Part shown: piece by piece, positions 12,651 through 24,900 of the stretch
Layout of the letters: each line of letters opens with the position of its first letter
Position numbering within the stretch: the stretch's first letter is position 1
DNA from: Triticum aestivum
Taxonomy: Eukaryota > Streptophyta > Magnoliopsida > Poales > Poaceae
NCBI RefSeq assembly: GCF_018294505.1
Contig: NC_057798.1
Span: 370,807,808 to 370,871,807 of the forward strand
Reading direction: 5' to 3'
DNA: 64,000 nucleotides
The notes under the pieces: model-generated
What the model saw: the letters and a program-made list of their open reading frames with translations, nothing else
What the model was told of the DNA's origin: nothing
The model's database searches: none
Translations under genes and position numbers: made by a program

Positions 12651-13082
12651 AGTAAAATGTAATTATTTTACCATCGAACCATATTATTAAGTGATATAGT
12701 TATGTTTAAAAAACTTTGATTATATATAGTTATGTAAAGTACAACCTATTATGTAATGCCACATAAAATTCACCGTTGAGTTGACACACATTACAGTAAG
12801 ATAGGATATAAAACCGACAGAACTGTATTACAATGACTAATTAACATAAAACCACTCAAGGAAACTCAGGGGAAATCATGCATACCCATGACACAGAAGA
12901 TCTGCCTCTTGGCTTATGTCGATATATTGATTCCTCCACGCAACAATTTGCTTCTCGTATCGATGAATTAGAAGAGATGTCAACCGACAACCGTATCAGG
13001 AAACAACGATTAGTGGATATTGGTACTATCACTGCACAGCAAGCAAAGGATTGGGGATTCAGTGGTGTAATGTTAAGAGGTC

Positions 13083-14080
13083 GTGCGACATGAAGACATT
13101 GATAGCAATATGGGGGAAGTTCCCATCCGGCAACAACAGTTCTGCCTGACCCTACAAAAGCATGCATATGTTGTCAGTGAAGATTTTGTGTGAAGCCTTG
13201 GAGACGACGTACCCGGGGCTAGGGTGAGCTGAGGAGGGATAGCGTAAGTGAGTGAATGTGTGTAAGCCCAGTCAAAGATTCCTATTCTAGGCGGGGAGGG
13301 CCATCAACCTTCGAATGGTGTTGGTCCTACGGACCATGAACGGATTCGCCTCTGGCCTCTGGGCACGTCGGAACCGCATGAGTTCACCGGGGTGGAGCAC
13401 GGTCCGCCAAAATCGGCATAGGTTAGGTGCTATTGATGGAACATGGTAAGCCCATCTTTCTCCATATGAAAGTGTTGCGGGCACATAGAGATGTGGGTAG
13501 AGGAAGTCTCAAAAAGCGAAGGCCGAGTTGTAGGTCACGTGACCTGCACCGAAAAGGTGGCTGACTGGGCTTTCTCCTGGATCAAAGCGGATCAGCTTGC
13601 CAAATTCGTCGATCGAATCGGGCAGCCCGGAACGTCGAATGAAAGTGGTCTTTCTACAACCCTATTTATATGATTTTTAGGCCCCCTTTCCCCCTATCCC
13701 TCCCTTATGTTTAGGAGCGGGATCTGCCCAAGAACGACCTATGGTGGTACGGAAGGCACAGACTCCGCAAGCGTCCCGCACCCTCTGAGAAAGAAACTCC
13801 TCAACCATCACAAGATAAAGAAGTATGACGCTCTGTGGCTGACTCTATTGGTCATAGATCCTTGCTGTTGCGGCCGGTGCTTGTTTGCGCGCGTGTGAAC
13901 CACCAGATCATAAGGAAAGATGCCTCTTGGGGCATCTGAGAATGATTTGAGCCGTATGAAGGGAAACTCCCATGTATAGTTTGTTTTGGGGGGGAAGGAG
14001 CCCTATAGGGTCCCCCCACTGACTTGGCCCGGGCCAAAGTGAAAGTGCAAAAGTGAAGTGGTGGGCCTACCCATCCCAAC
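13083..14080 (+). other. group II intron of nad7 (complete, 998 bp)
   Basis: The interval between the two nad7 exon pieces begins GTGCGAC, the group II 5' end, and ends in AC. Domain V is at 13949-13982. No maturase or other intron ORF is visible. It would have been excised with nuclear-encoded splicing factors in mitochondria and is not a spliceosomal intron, so it is non-functional in the nucleus. Confidence 0.88.
13949..13982 (+). other. group II intron domain V (nad7)
   Basis: GAGCCGTATGAAGGGAAACT followed by CCCATGTATAGTTT folds into the 34-nt domain V hairpin with a GAAA loop. The AGC catalytic triad is intact. Pairing in the lower stem is weakened on the 3' side (TATAGTTT). Confidence 0.85.
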
Positions 14081-14194
14081 CTGGGGTATGCTGGGGTTCG
14101 CGAAGAGCAGCACCTTACGATGTTCATGACCAATTGGATCTTGACGTACCAGTAGGTACCAGAGGAGATCGCTATGATCGTTACTGTATCCGTA

Positions 14195-17100
14195 CAGGAA
14201 TGAGTCAGTGCCAGGTGTCCCCGGTCGTGATACACTAACCAACCAACTTAACCTATAGTGCTCAATCAAATGAAGTTTTGATTTCCCATATGGAGAAAAA
14301 GCTACCTTCAATCCATAGTGCCATATTTCTCTTAAAATGACATTAGTTATGCTTTCTTCAAGATCGAGATCATCTAAGACCTATGTCTAATCCCGTCCAA
14401 TAGCAGGTTTAGTGAGCACCACAGACCAATCCACCTACTTTGATAGCATAAAATCATTCGGGGATTTTAATGTAAAAACACCTGCGCAGAGCTTGGAGAG
14501 CAGAGCACTCGGGTGCGATGGGTTGATTGATTCCATAGTAGGTTTCTGAGTTCATCAGGTGTGCTCGTGCCTGAAATGCTTTTCACAAGAAGCTAGTCAG
14601 AAAAAGGGGCACGCAGCTACGCGATTCTAACTGCTCTTGGTTTTGTAACTCACTGCTCTTGGTTTTCTACGTGGGAGTTGGTCCGGATAACATATCTTAA
14701 CGAGGGATATAAAAGGGCGAAGGTCAATCAAATGGGGTCCTTATAGGTATCTGCCCATGTTCAATCACTGAAGTAATGAATCTAAACAAGAAAACGAAGT
14801 AGAAGTGAAAAGCTTTTCGAATATATTTTTATATCTCTTTGCTCAGTTTTCCCCTTTAATGTCCCTCTCCATTATTATTCAGAGTAATGTGCTCCTCGCT
14901 GAGCTTTATGATTTCCATTGTCATTCTTCCCTCTCCTCTCTGATTGCTTTTCATCGTCTCTTTGCGTTTACCCTATTTTCGTGACTCTCCTCTCTTTCTT
15001 CTCCCCGTACCATTATTTTGATCGTTTCTGAATCTTGAGATTGCTTCAATGCATGTGATCCCTCTCCTCAGCCTTCCCCTCCTAAATCTTAGAATCCTAA
15101 TGCCGCAGGTGCTATGTCGGAAATCCATTTTTTTATCCCCAAGGAAAATCAAAGAAGAAGAAAGCCCTGGTATTCTCTACTTGAATTCAGGAAGATTCAG
15201 ATACCGAAAGCAATAGGAATGGGAAAGCGGAGCGGGCAATAGGTTTATGACTGAGCACTAGAGCCTGGAATAGCAGGAATGAAGGTTGGGAAATATGCCA
15301 TGCAGAATTCCAATAAGTTGGCACTGCTTTCCCTTTCCATATGAAAAATGGAGAGGAAAAGCATGGGTGGACCAAGCGTTTTAACCGGAATCTAGTGACG
15401 GAGAAAGAAGAAAGATTTTTAAGCGCTAGATAGGGTCACAATTCAATAAAGATACTTGGCTGGATGGCGAAGCTGTGTTTGCTCTCCCAAATCGAGATCA
15501 AAGTCTTGCTTGACAGCGTGAGGAACTTTGAATGCTCCGTACAAAGGGTCATAGGGAGCTTTTGGAGGTCAGGGAGAAGTGTGTGTGGCCACTGTGCGCA
15601 AGCATTCTGTACAGCGATCTTGCTGAGGAGGTCCCCGGTCCCACCTCCATAAAGAAGATCTGGTGACTGCCCATTGTCTTGTTTTGGCTTGGAAGTCTCC
15701 TCAAAATAAGGCAAGTGAGTCAACGATCTCTGTAAGAGGAATTGGAAGATGGGGGTTCCATGGCGCACTGAGATGAAAGGCTGTCTTGGACGTGCGGCCC
15801 CTTATCCCTATCCCTTTGTTGATGAATCCCATGCAACGCGCCCTTGCTTGGATGAAAAAATGTCATAAGGGGGACTCGTTTCACTTGATTCGTTCCGTCG
15901 CACCCGCACTATTCCTAAATTTCTTTTCTGTTTCTATTTTGAAAAAAAGGTCGAACTCATTTCGTATAGAAAGAAAGATGTGTCGGGTTTGGATCGAGTG
16001 ACACAGGAGGTGCTTCTGCGTGGCACTCTTTTTAATGGGCTTTACCGTCTTTCTTTACCTTCAGAACACAAAGCTTTGCTTGGCGAAATAACTCCTGCCT
16101 ATATTTGGCATCTCATCTACTTAATTTAATGACATTCCATATCTCAGGAAGGAAAAAAAGCGAATGGAATTTCAGTCAAGTCTTTTTTTCTGCTTTATCC
16201 TTCTCTCAATCAAAGAAAGGGAATGCAGATGTTCTGTCGCCCTCTCTTCGTATGCCACCAGCCTTCCTCTCAAAACCATACTGATCCGATCTTGCGCAGA
16301 TAGGTAGGGACGATCCCTCCAGTAACCATGCCTAAAATCATAAGCTGACCCATTACTTCTGTAGGTGCCTCAATTCTTCCCATTTTCCTACTTATATAAC
16401 TCTTTGGGGTCCATACCGCACTTGGGGACGGGATATGATTGCTTTCTTAAACAAACCTTTTAGAGCGTTGTCATCTTACCAGCACAGGACTCAATAGTAA
16501 GGACTGTCACTGCATTGATATCGCTCATGGATCGTGTTATACTTGGGAAGATCCGGCCCAAGGGGAAGTCTGTTATCCACAACCCAACCTTAGATGAGGG
16601 AGAAGTTCACGCTTGATCTTCGACCCAAGACAATGGAAGGGAGCTAAAGCCTTCTTCCTTTTTCAAATTCGTTTATATGGAGCAAAAAGAGGTCGTGTCA
16701 TACCATTTATTCCGCCAAGAAGCATTCGTCTACGGCACTTAGAACGCCTCGACACATTTGTACTCACGCCTAGGACGGTCTTTCACACGGAAGTAAGATT
16801 AGAGAGTTTGATCATAGTTTGACCGTAGTAAAAAAGAAGTCCCTTTCTCATTTGCTTCCTGGTCATCTCTATAGAGATAGAAGAAAGAAGTCCCAAGCAA
16901 GGGTCATGCTATTTCTATTCTTTTCACTATTGTTATTCCCTATTTCCTTAACTGATCTTGAGTTGTACCGAAACAACAGAAATATGGTCTCTCATAAATT
17001 GATTTCTTTCATCACTGTTCTTAAATCAATCCGTGTCAGGTACAGAGCCAATCTTCACATCCCATAGGTAAAACAAGTCGCTTTATGGGCTCCTCGTGAA

Positions 17101-20100
17101 ACTACAACCTTTCTGAAGCCCTAGTCAAAAAGTTGTGCGAAACCTCAATTGGTAAGAGGAGTAAACACCTATTCTTTGGCCATTCAAAACATCGAATTGG
17201 TTGGCTCGCTCAACCTCTCGAACCGGGACAAAACTTCCCAGCGTTGCATTCACCGCCTAGCCTCGTCCAACATGACTGTAAGGCACGTTTTGCATGCCTT
17301 TAAAGTGTACCCCCTCGGAGGTATCAAAAAGTGCGAGAAATCGCATTGATGACTAATAAAGTAGGGTTTTCACTCGTGTGGGTTCGCCCACCTTCCCTTC
17401 AGCAGCTCTCCCTGGACACCCTATACTAAACTGAGGAATTACTTAAGCTCCTGGCTTTTTTTCCGACAACTCAAAGCCGCTGCACCGACAGATAACATGC
17501 CGTGGATCTTATGTGGCGCTAAAACTTCATGATAGATCAAATCCTGATTACGACTGGAGAGGGACGTTGATGTTCCAAACATTGGGTTCAAGAGCTCGGT
17601 TTGATAGACATAAACCTCAGTGATCGGCTTTACACCAGGAAGGAGCAATGAGATAAACTCACCCCCCATGGCGAGACTAGACAGATTCATGGCCTCCTGC
17701 TTGAACATTGTCCCAAAAACAACGGTCACACCCTTGCCAAACACCTCCTCAGCTGACGATAATATATCGGACATTGGACTGCAGGGCCTTAGTTGGCCAA
17801 GTATGTTTTGTATATAAGGATCCATGGTCTTATCAAACTCCAATTACCAAATGGTACATACAGGAGTTGTTGCATAAAAGGAAGTACCATTGCCACCAGT
17901 GATCTTTAAAAGTGAGAAACTAAACTCATCACGTTAGGAGAATCCTCTAAACTTAATATAATAGGCTCACTTTATCACTAGAAACTTTTTAGTGATGACC
18001 AAATAACGAAAACACTTCGTTGAATGACGTGTTGTTAAAGAAAATAGCTGCGTCGCCCCCCTTCAAGACAGGAAACTATAGACAGGTACCTGAGGTGCCC
18101 TGCTGAGAGAAGAATTTGTCAACAATCAAGCACTTGAGCTTGCAAGAAAAAATATATGATGTCTATGCTATTATTGGGATAAAATGAATCAAAAAAGCAG
18201 CAGAATACGAGAAGGATTTCTTTTCTTAAAGGGTGTATACATTAGAGTGTACCTGCTTGGTAGGCATGAAATCACTGACAAAGAGTTGCCTAGCTCCGAT
18301 GAGCTTGCAAGCAGAATTTGGAATTTCATAGAAGCGGGCATAGCTAGGGGTGAACCACGAGAAGTTAGAGCAATTAATGGGTAGGTATCGTAAACATCCT
18401 GAGTGTATCACGGCATTGAAGCAGAAGAAACAGAAATGTTTTCCTTTCTTTCGCATTTGATTTGCATGCCCCCTGTAGATTTGACCCGGAGCCAATGCCA
18501 GTCTTTTTTGCGATCAAATGCACTTGAGCTAGTCACTAAGTAAGGCGACAGCACCAAAAGATGTGCATGTGTCATTAGGCCATTGGATTACTCAACAAAA
18601 AGTGAAGTGCCAAACGATGAAGAAGAACACTTGAAACCAGGCACTGAACCCTAAATGCTTCGCCTGGCTAACCAGATAGATTACTTCTATCTGCTAGCTT
18701 GCCCTAAGAAAAACAACAGTTCCACAGATATCTCCAGTGCTTTTCTATTCGAAACACAAGGGCGCTAAGCAAAGAGAATTTCAATTAACGAACAGTAGGT
18801 GCTTTTTCTTCCTTGGCCCATCTCAGTGATATGTAGGCTCTCAGCCCTTACTTGAATCATCCGTCCTCCCTACAGAAAGAAAGCGATTTTACGCCCTCCC
18901 GAAGGAAAACGTTTGGGCCGGCTGGAGCTCGACACGGAGCAAAATGTAGATGATCTCCGCAAATGGGCGAGGTAGGAGGACGTGGTTGGAAGTTTTTTGA
19001 CACGAGGCCTTGCGCAAAAGACGAGTACTTCAGAGCCCACCAGGAAAAGGATATTGGTTCGCATCTCTATATTGATCCGCGGCGCTTCTATGAAGTTTTC
19101 CTTGTCTCCGATTTCAAAGCTGAATGGATGACTGAATCTGTCGAAGCATCATTCGATATTTGCAGATTGACGTAATGCTATGAGGAGTTAGAGTCTTCTG
19201 CGGGAAAGACATTTCTTGTAGAGTTTTTTAGATCTTTTTGCTCTACTTTTTCGAGTATTCCTTACATAAGATCTCGGAAGAGCCGATGTTTCCTTCCGTT
19301 CCCGGTAAATAGGAATTCTATATCCTCTAGCTCTTCGTGACCTGTTGTGTCTGCCCTCGACTTAGCCGTCATAGAATAGAAAGGTTTCTAACCGTTGAAA
19401 AGGATACTTCTAAACGTTAAGGGGCGCTCAACCTTCCACTCAAATCCTTTTTACCAGAAGGGAGCTCGCCTGCCACGACATATAAGGGAAAAGGCAATGT
19501 GTGGAACTAGATCAAGTTTGATCTGCCACTTACACTGGAAGGGCAAGAACTAATGCTTATGCGTATTCTTCCACGGCATATAGAAGGTTAACTACTCCAA
19601 CTCGATGGCTGAGAGAAAAGTGAAATCCTAGCTTTCCCTAGAATCAGCTCTTTACTATCCTGCCCCAGGGGGTTTTTCGGAGACATTGAACCCTAGATTT
19701 AGAAGCTTTCCCAAACAAACCTTTTGACCAGGAAAAGGCATACCAAAGATTTTTGGAAAGACACATTGAAATGGAAGCTCTCGAACCTATTCTGAAGCAA
19801 GTTTAGGATGAGGTTTCCGATCCGGTTGGTGTTCCGACATCCCGAATCGAGGTGGCTCTAAACTCAGGTTTGCCTACCTCTCTAGTTACAGAGGGAGGAG
19901 AGGGGCTTCGTCTTTTTAGGTCTCTGAAAAGCCAGTTGACATGTGCGATCCAATCAAGGAGGGAGTACTTCTGCCTGAGTTCCTCTGGATCCTGTAGATT
20001 CTTATCCAAGACTTGTATCATTTGATGATGCCATGTGAATCAAGCAACAGGAGAAGGACCCAATAATGAAAGTTTCGTAAAGGGACTAGAGCAGACTACC

Positions 20101-21420
20101 ATGAGACAAAAGATCTTCTTTCTAAAGAGATTCGATTCGGAACTCTTATATGTCCAAGGTCAATATGGAAATTCTTTCAGAGGTTTTCCCTTACTTTGTC
20201 CGTGTCAACAAACAATTCGAAATACCTCAACTTTTTCAGAACAGGTCCGAGTCAAATAGCAATGATTCGAAGCACTTCTTTTTCCATTACACTATTTCGG
20301 AAACCTAAGGACTCGATCGTATGGATATGGAAAATACAGGATTTCCGACCCTAGCGGGAAAAGGAGGGAAATGGATACTCAATTTAAAGTGAAATGACTC
20401 AAGTAATCCAAGGGTAGAGCAACGTAATCCAACGGAGGGGCTACGTGATCCAATAGAAGAGCTACGTAAACAAGGAACACATGAACCTGCTAAGGATCCA
20501 CTCCACCTGCCAAGTGTACCAATCACAAGAGCTCGGGCCGAGAAATTCAATGAAGTAATCCATATGCTGATTCAGCAAGCCAAGCATTGGAGTTGGTATT
20601 CCAAGTTTCTTGAATAACCTAGCTGTCTGAAACTCGCCAATGGGATTCTGTGTAATCCTCCGGTCTACATGGTGTAGGTAAAGGGCAAAAAAAGTCGCTA
20701 ATTAGTGGCACTGAAGTATGCACCCGACGTGTAAACTTCTTCTTTTTATTTACCAATGTAGCTATCCGACTGATCATCCTTTGAGACCACGGAGAACATC
20801 AGAGAGAAAGATACGTCACCTAAAAAAAATTGACACCCTGACTTATATGAGTCGGCTAGAAACTCAAGGCCTGGCCTTTTGTGGGAGAATGCTGAGTCCT
20901 TCCCAAAATCACCTGGATCAACGAAAGATCTGGATAACGCTAGGTTGTGATACTGATGTCTGATTTTACTCATATACATCCGATAGTGAAGGCTGTGAAG
21001 TTTGAACAGCCTCACTTAACCCTGGTTCGGTAACCTTTATAGCGCCCAGGTATCCTTGACCTGTATATAGAGGGCCACTTTCCATTGGATACTCCGAATA
21101 AAAGAAGAAGTAGTTACCTAATCATGGGTCTATACGTAAGATCTCCTTGCGTAGAGGTTAAGTCCAGATGGATTACTGAAATGTAGTTTGAATAACGTTT
21201 CCTCATCGACTGCGAGAGTTTGTGGTGTGTGTTCTCGGACCAAAGAAACCAAACAAGCATACCTTTCCTTTAATGGAGTATCTTGGGTATGGTACTCCCT
21301 CTTTATCAGCTCGATGTTCAATCAACATTCCTTCACGGGGATCTTGACCGGATGTAAGTCAAGATTGCTATTATCTTTTTAAAGAACATAAACTTCAAAG
21401 CTTCTAGTCTGTCCCAACTC
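14195..21420. other. long spacer without a recognisable gene
   Basis: About 7.2 kb with no family that I recognise. The longest frames are 15436-15768 (minus, 110 aa), 17439-17843 (minus, 134 aa, from MEFDKTMDPYIQNILGQ) and 18963-19175 (plus). None has a visible domain, signal peptide or convincing context. The 134-aa frame is the best candidate for a decayed coding sequence, perhaps of a retroelement or nuclear gene. Scattered stops and the AT content suggest mitochondrial spacer mixed with decayed nuclear sequence; I cannot separate the two. Confidence 0.35.
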
Positions 21421-21429
21421 TTTCGAGCT

Positions 21430-21602
21430 GCTCTCCCAGTCAACGTTCAAAGACATCACCATACCATAGAACTTTTGAGCTTGAGAAATGCTTTTCTGGC
21501 TTCTTCTCCACACCTTTCTTTAACAACTCAGTTAAAGGCCTGCTGATAGCTCCATACCCCGGTACAAACCTCCTGTAATAACCCTTGCAACCCTCGGAGT
21601 TC
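21430..21602 (-). mobile_element. Ty3/gypsy reverse transcriptase relic
   Basis: On the minus strand one frame reads [16 protein letters not shown] followed by [15 protein letters not shown], the stretch at the C-terminal end of the gypsy reverse transcriptase, just before RNase H. The catalytic YVDD part is not present. Only about 170 bp is left and both ends run into other sequence. It stops about 30 bp short of the inverted repeat at 21631. Confidence 0.8.
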
Positions 21603-21630
21603 TCTGACATTGGCTGGTTCTGGCCAAGCT

Positions 21631-21998
21631 GTCTTTGTTTTATTCGAATTCTAAACCCATTGTCGTCCCCAGTTTCCTTGTCGACGCAAAGGGGCCAGCA
21701 GCCCCCAAATCAAAGTCTGAGATCAGAACTCATACCGCGCTTGTGGCTTGAAGGCCGCATGCAAGTTCTGAAATATTTAGAGAGTATGTGTTAGTACGAG
21801 ATCGCGCTATCAACTTATTTCATCTTTCTCGATGATTAGGACAAAATTGTATCCCTTAGGAACCATACATGCACCTTTGTTTGGATGCCGATCTAATATT
21901 GTTACAATACGAAATACTTGAAGGCCACACACAATTGACTCACCTACATTTTATGCTCCCACCCTTTTGTAGAAAAAGCCTCTGCCTCTGGGGAAGTG
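21631..21998 (+). repeat. inverted repeat arm 1 (partner 27491-27858)
   Basis: These 368 bp recur in reverse complement at 27491-27858 with the same length and scattered substitutions. The partner's far end runs into the rps19 3' coding end, so this is the region upstream of the rps19-rps3 cluster, duplicated and inverted. Each arm has a gypsy relic within a few tens of bases of one end, but at opposite ends: the RT relic lies beside the rps19-proximal end of this arm, and the gag relic beside the rps19-distal end of the partner. Confidence 0.88.
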
Positions 21999-21999
21999 G

Positions 22000-24900
22000 T
22001 CACATCAACTCCAATTTGGATGGAGCTTCTCGATGGGTTAGAGCGTTTGCGAACCAAAAAGGGGGAAAACCCATCCTCCAAAGTAGTGAAGTGAGCCAGT
22101 ACAATAAGACAATAGGTCTCATGGGCCAAGCCTGCTATCAGGCAGTGAGTGGGAATCAATCCTGAAAGAGAGAAGGTCTAGTGCTCTCAGAAAATATTTG
22201 ATTCGCCGAAAAATTGGCTTTATCAGACCAATCCATGTTTAGAAGCCTTCCATCAAAAGTCAGTGGTCTAGGCCGCTTTCCTTGACTTTGAGTTGGATCT
22301 CATTCTTCTTCCCGGCACAAAAAGAGGGTAGACTTCATCCAAGACACATGGGTTCTTTTGCTTCCTTCAAAGAACTCGTCTTTGAGCCTCTAAAAAGAAG
22401 GGCATAGTATCCCAGCCACCTAGACCACCTAAAAGGAAGGAATTGGTCTTTAGCTTTGAGTGATCCAATCATTGGTGAATGGGTTCAGTAAGGTAGAAGG
22501 AAAGGGCCCCTCCTGACCTTTGAAATTCACAGCAGGAAAGACTGGCGTCGATCAGCGAAAGCGAACCCTTCAGTACATCGCATTCAGCCCTCCCTCAAAA
22601 TCCCATTTGTTTTATTGAGGAATCACTCTTGATCCTCTAAAGGCTCTTCTCCGTCTATAACTCAAAGTCCACCTGTCTCTCGTGGAAGCGCCTTAGAGTG
22701 CCAAGAAGATCCAGCAAACGGGGGTGCCAATGCTGTCCCAAGACCAGATCACGGTAGGTAGCTGCTTTAAAGAGGTTGGGAGACAGACTGGTGAACAATC
22801 TTCTTCTTGTTTTCTCCGACCTAGAGCAATCTTTTTTTCAATCGTACGAAGAAACTCCGTGAAAAAACCCAGCTATCACTCCTATGAGATGGCTAACTCC
22901 CAACTCCCGATACATTCTTTAGAGTCGACCAAAGGACTCGTTGGTTTGGACATAGTTTCTTTGTTCCTATGTTTATGTTTTGCTCTCCCCCTTTTTTCAC
23001 TTAGTTTAGTTGGAATGGAAAGAGAACTTCCTTCAGTTTTTATTTTTTTTTTGTTGCCTGGTTCGGTCTCTCCGAGTGGAATAAGTGGGTCCTTCTTCTT
23101 TTTCCTGACTGATGAAGGTCGAAACTGAAGATCGAATCAAGCGGAGTCTGGATTCCTATGTTCGTACCAACTCAAATGATTGATGAATTGGATCTTGAGT
23201 ATGCTCACTTCGCTACTCAGCAAGGGTGAAAGAATGACAAAGAGACTGACATCACAGAGGATGGGAAGGACCCAATCGCCTGCCTCTTTCTTGGTCCACC
23301 TCCTGGTGGGTACTTTATAGCTCACAACACAAGATATGCAGATATGTGACATAGAAAAATTGCTTTCATTGACAACAAGACTCTCTTCCTGATTGGGATT
23401 GGTCTGTGCAGGATCTCCTTCCCTATGAGACTCTTGCTTCCCTTTGAAAGAGGCAGACCCCTACTTCAATTGTCATCTGACGCCTCTACCCGCCCTTGGT
23501 GTTCGTACATCGGTTTTGCCAGTTAGGGTTTATGTGGCGGGTTTCGATGATCTCGGGTAGCTCCTCACTTGGATGAGGAGTGGGGAAAGAAGATTGCGGG
23601 AGAGATCAGTGAAGAAGTGGAACTAAAAGATACTATAACCAAAGCTTAAAATGGGGGCGATGAGGCTGATGTTGAGTCGGGTGATGAAGCAACTTCACCG
23701 CAGCAAGAAGCCTAGTGAGCGGTTGACATGGCGGAAGGTCGTTCTACCTTTCCCTGTGCCAACAAAGCAGACATACTTGATTGACTCTTTGGGGCTCGTG
23801 AGAGACATTCATATTACTGCGTTCTGTGATCATAGATCGTCACGATTCATCATTGTATATCCGAGATCTGAAACTGTGGCAAATGGATTTGAAGGCATGG
23901 AAAGAGGTCGCCCTCGTGCAAGACTTCTTTATTCTCCCGATTTCCCTCCTCCAGTTGGATTGACACGAAAGTCCAGTGATAACGTTGAAGTACTTTAAAG
24001 AGTCCCTTTCAGCCCCCGCTTTATCATAGGAAGAAGAAGAGTAATCTAGTTTAGGGGTAAGTGCCCTTTTGTTGCCAATATCTAGAGTCCTGTTGTGTCG
24101 ATAGAGCTCGGAAAACTCCTCTTTTAGTGATGGATTCTAGTAGCCCTATGCCTAGATTGCACAAGAACTACTCCGCTTCTATATTAGAAAACACTGTGTT
24201 TGAGCTTCTGAAAAGAAATGAAGATGTTACCTGATCCAAGCAGATAAGATGCTCACGGCCTGTCCTGAGCACTACGGAGATATTTCTTGATCCACATGAG
24301 AGTCAGCTCCCTACACCTACACCGGATTATGTCAATGAGAGCTTGCCAATAGAGATACTTCTGACTTAGAGGCACCGGAGTTGGCCAACTGAAATTGCAT
24401 TTACAGCGAACCCTTGGTAGATGATTCAGAGCAAGATCAGATTCTTGATGATTTTTCCCTTTGTTTGATCGAGCGATGCCGAATCTTTATAGTGCATTTC
24501 CACCTATCCATGCTTTATGACTTGTCGCCATGAAGCACATGCCTGCGAAACCTTCTTATTCTATAGAATAAATAATAAAGTACTTAGAATGAATGGACTA
24601 AAGATCCACTTTTCAAAAGGGACGGCTCCGCCTACATGTGAAGATCTTTCAAGCGAAAATAATGGGTAGCCATGAGAAATCTCGATCGGCGACTCTGATA
24701 CCATGATATCATTGGTAGAAGAATTCCTTGCCTCGCGAGACACGTAAAGAGACCTACCCACCACCCTTGTGCGTGCGAACCTAACAAGAGATGCTGATGC
24801 CAGCTACACCGCGCTTTCTTTCCAACCGACCTGACGTTCCGAGGAGAAGCAGGAATGGTTGTATGCATGCGCCGGACGCCTATCAAAAAGTAAAAGAAAC

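Larger units (their letters stand above)
12893..14194 (+). pseudogene. nad7: NADH dehydrogenase subunit 7: exon 3 end, intron, exon 4 start
   Basis: A piece of mitochondrial nad7, which encodes the 49-kDa-type subunit of complex I at the quinone site. Exon 3 part (12893-13082) reads DLPLGLCRYIDSSTQQFASR through QQAKDWGFSGVMLRG. Exon 4 part (14081-14194) reads GVCWGSRRAAPYDVHDQLDL through GDRYDRYCIR and then breaks off. Joining after 13082 restores the continuous protein (MLRG-P-GVCW). Both ends are truncated: upstream the sequence runs into unrelated MHTHDTE, downstream into GMSQCQV. Exons 1, 2 and 5 are absent. Because the intron is kept, the piece came from DNA and not from a spliced RNA. 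Confidence 0.92.
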
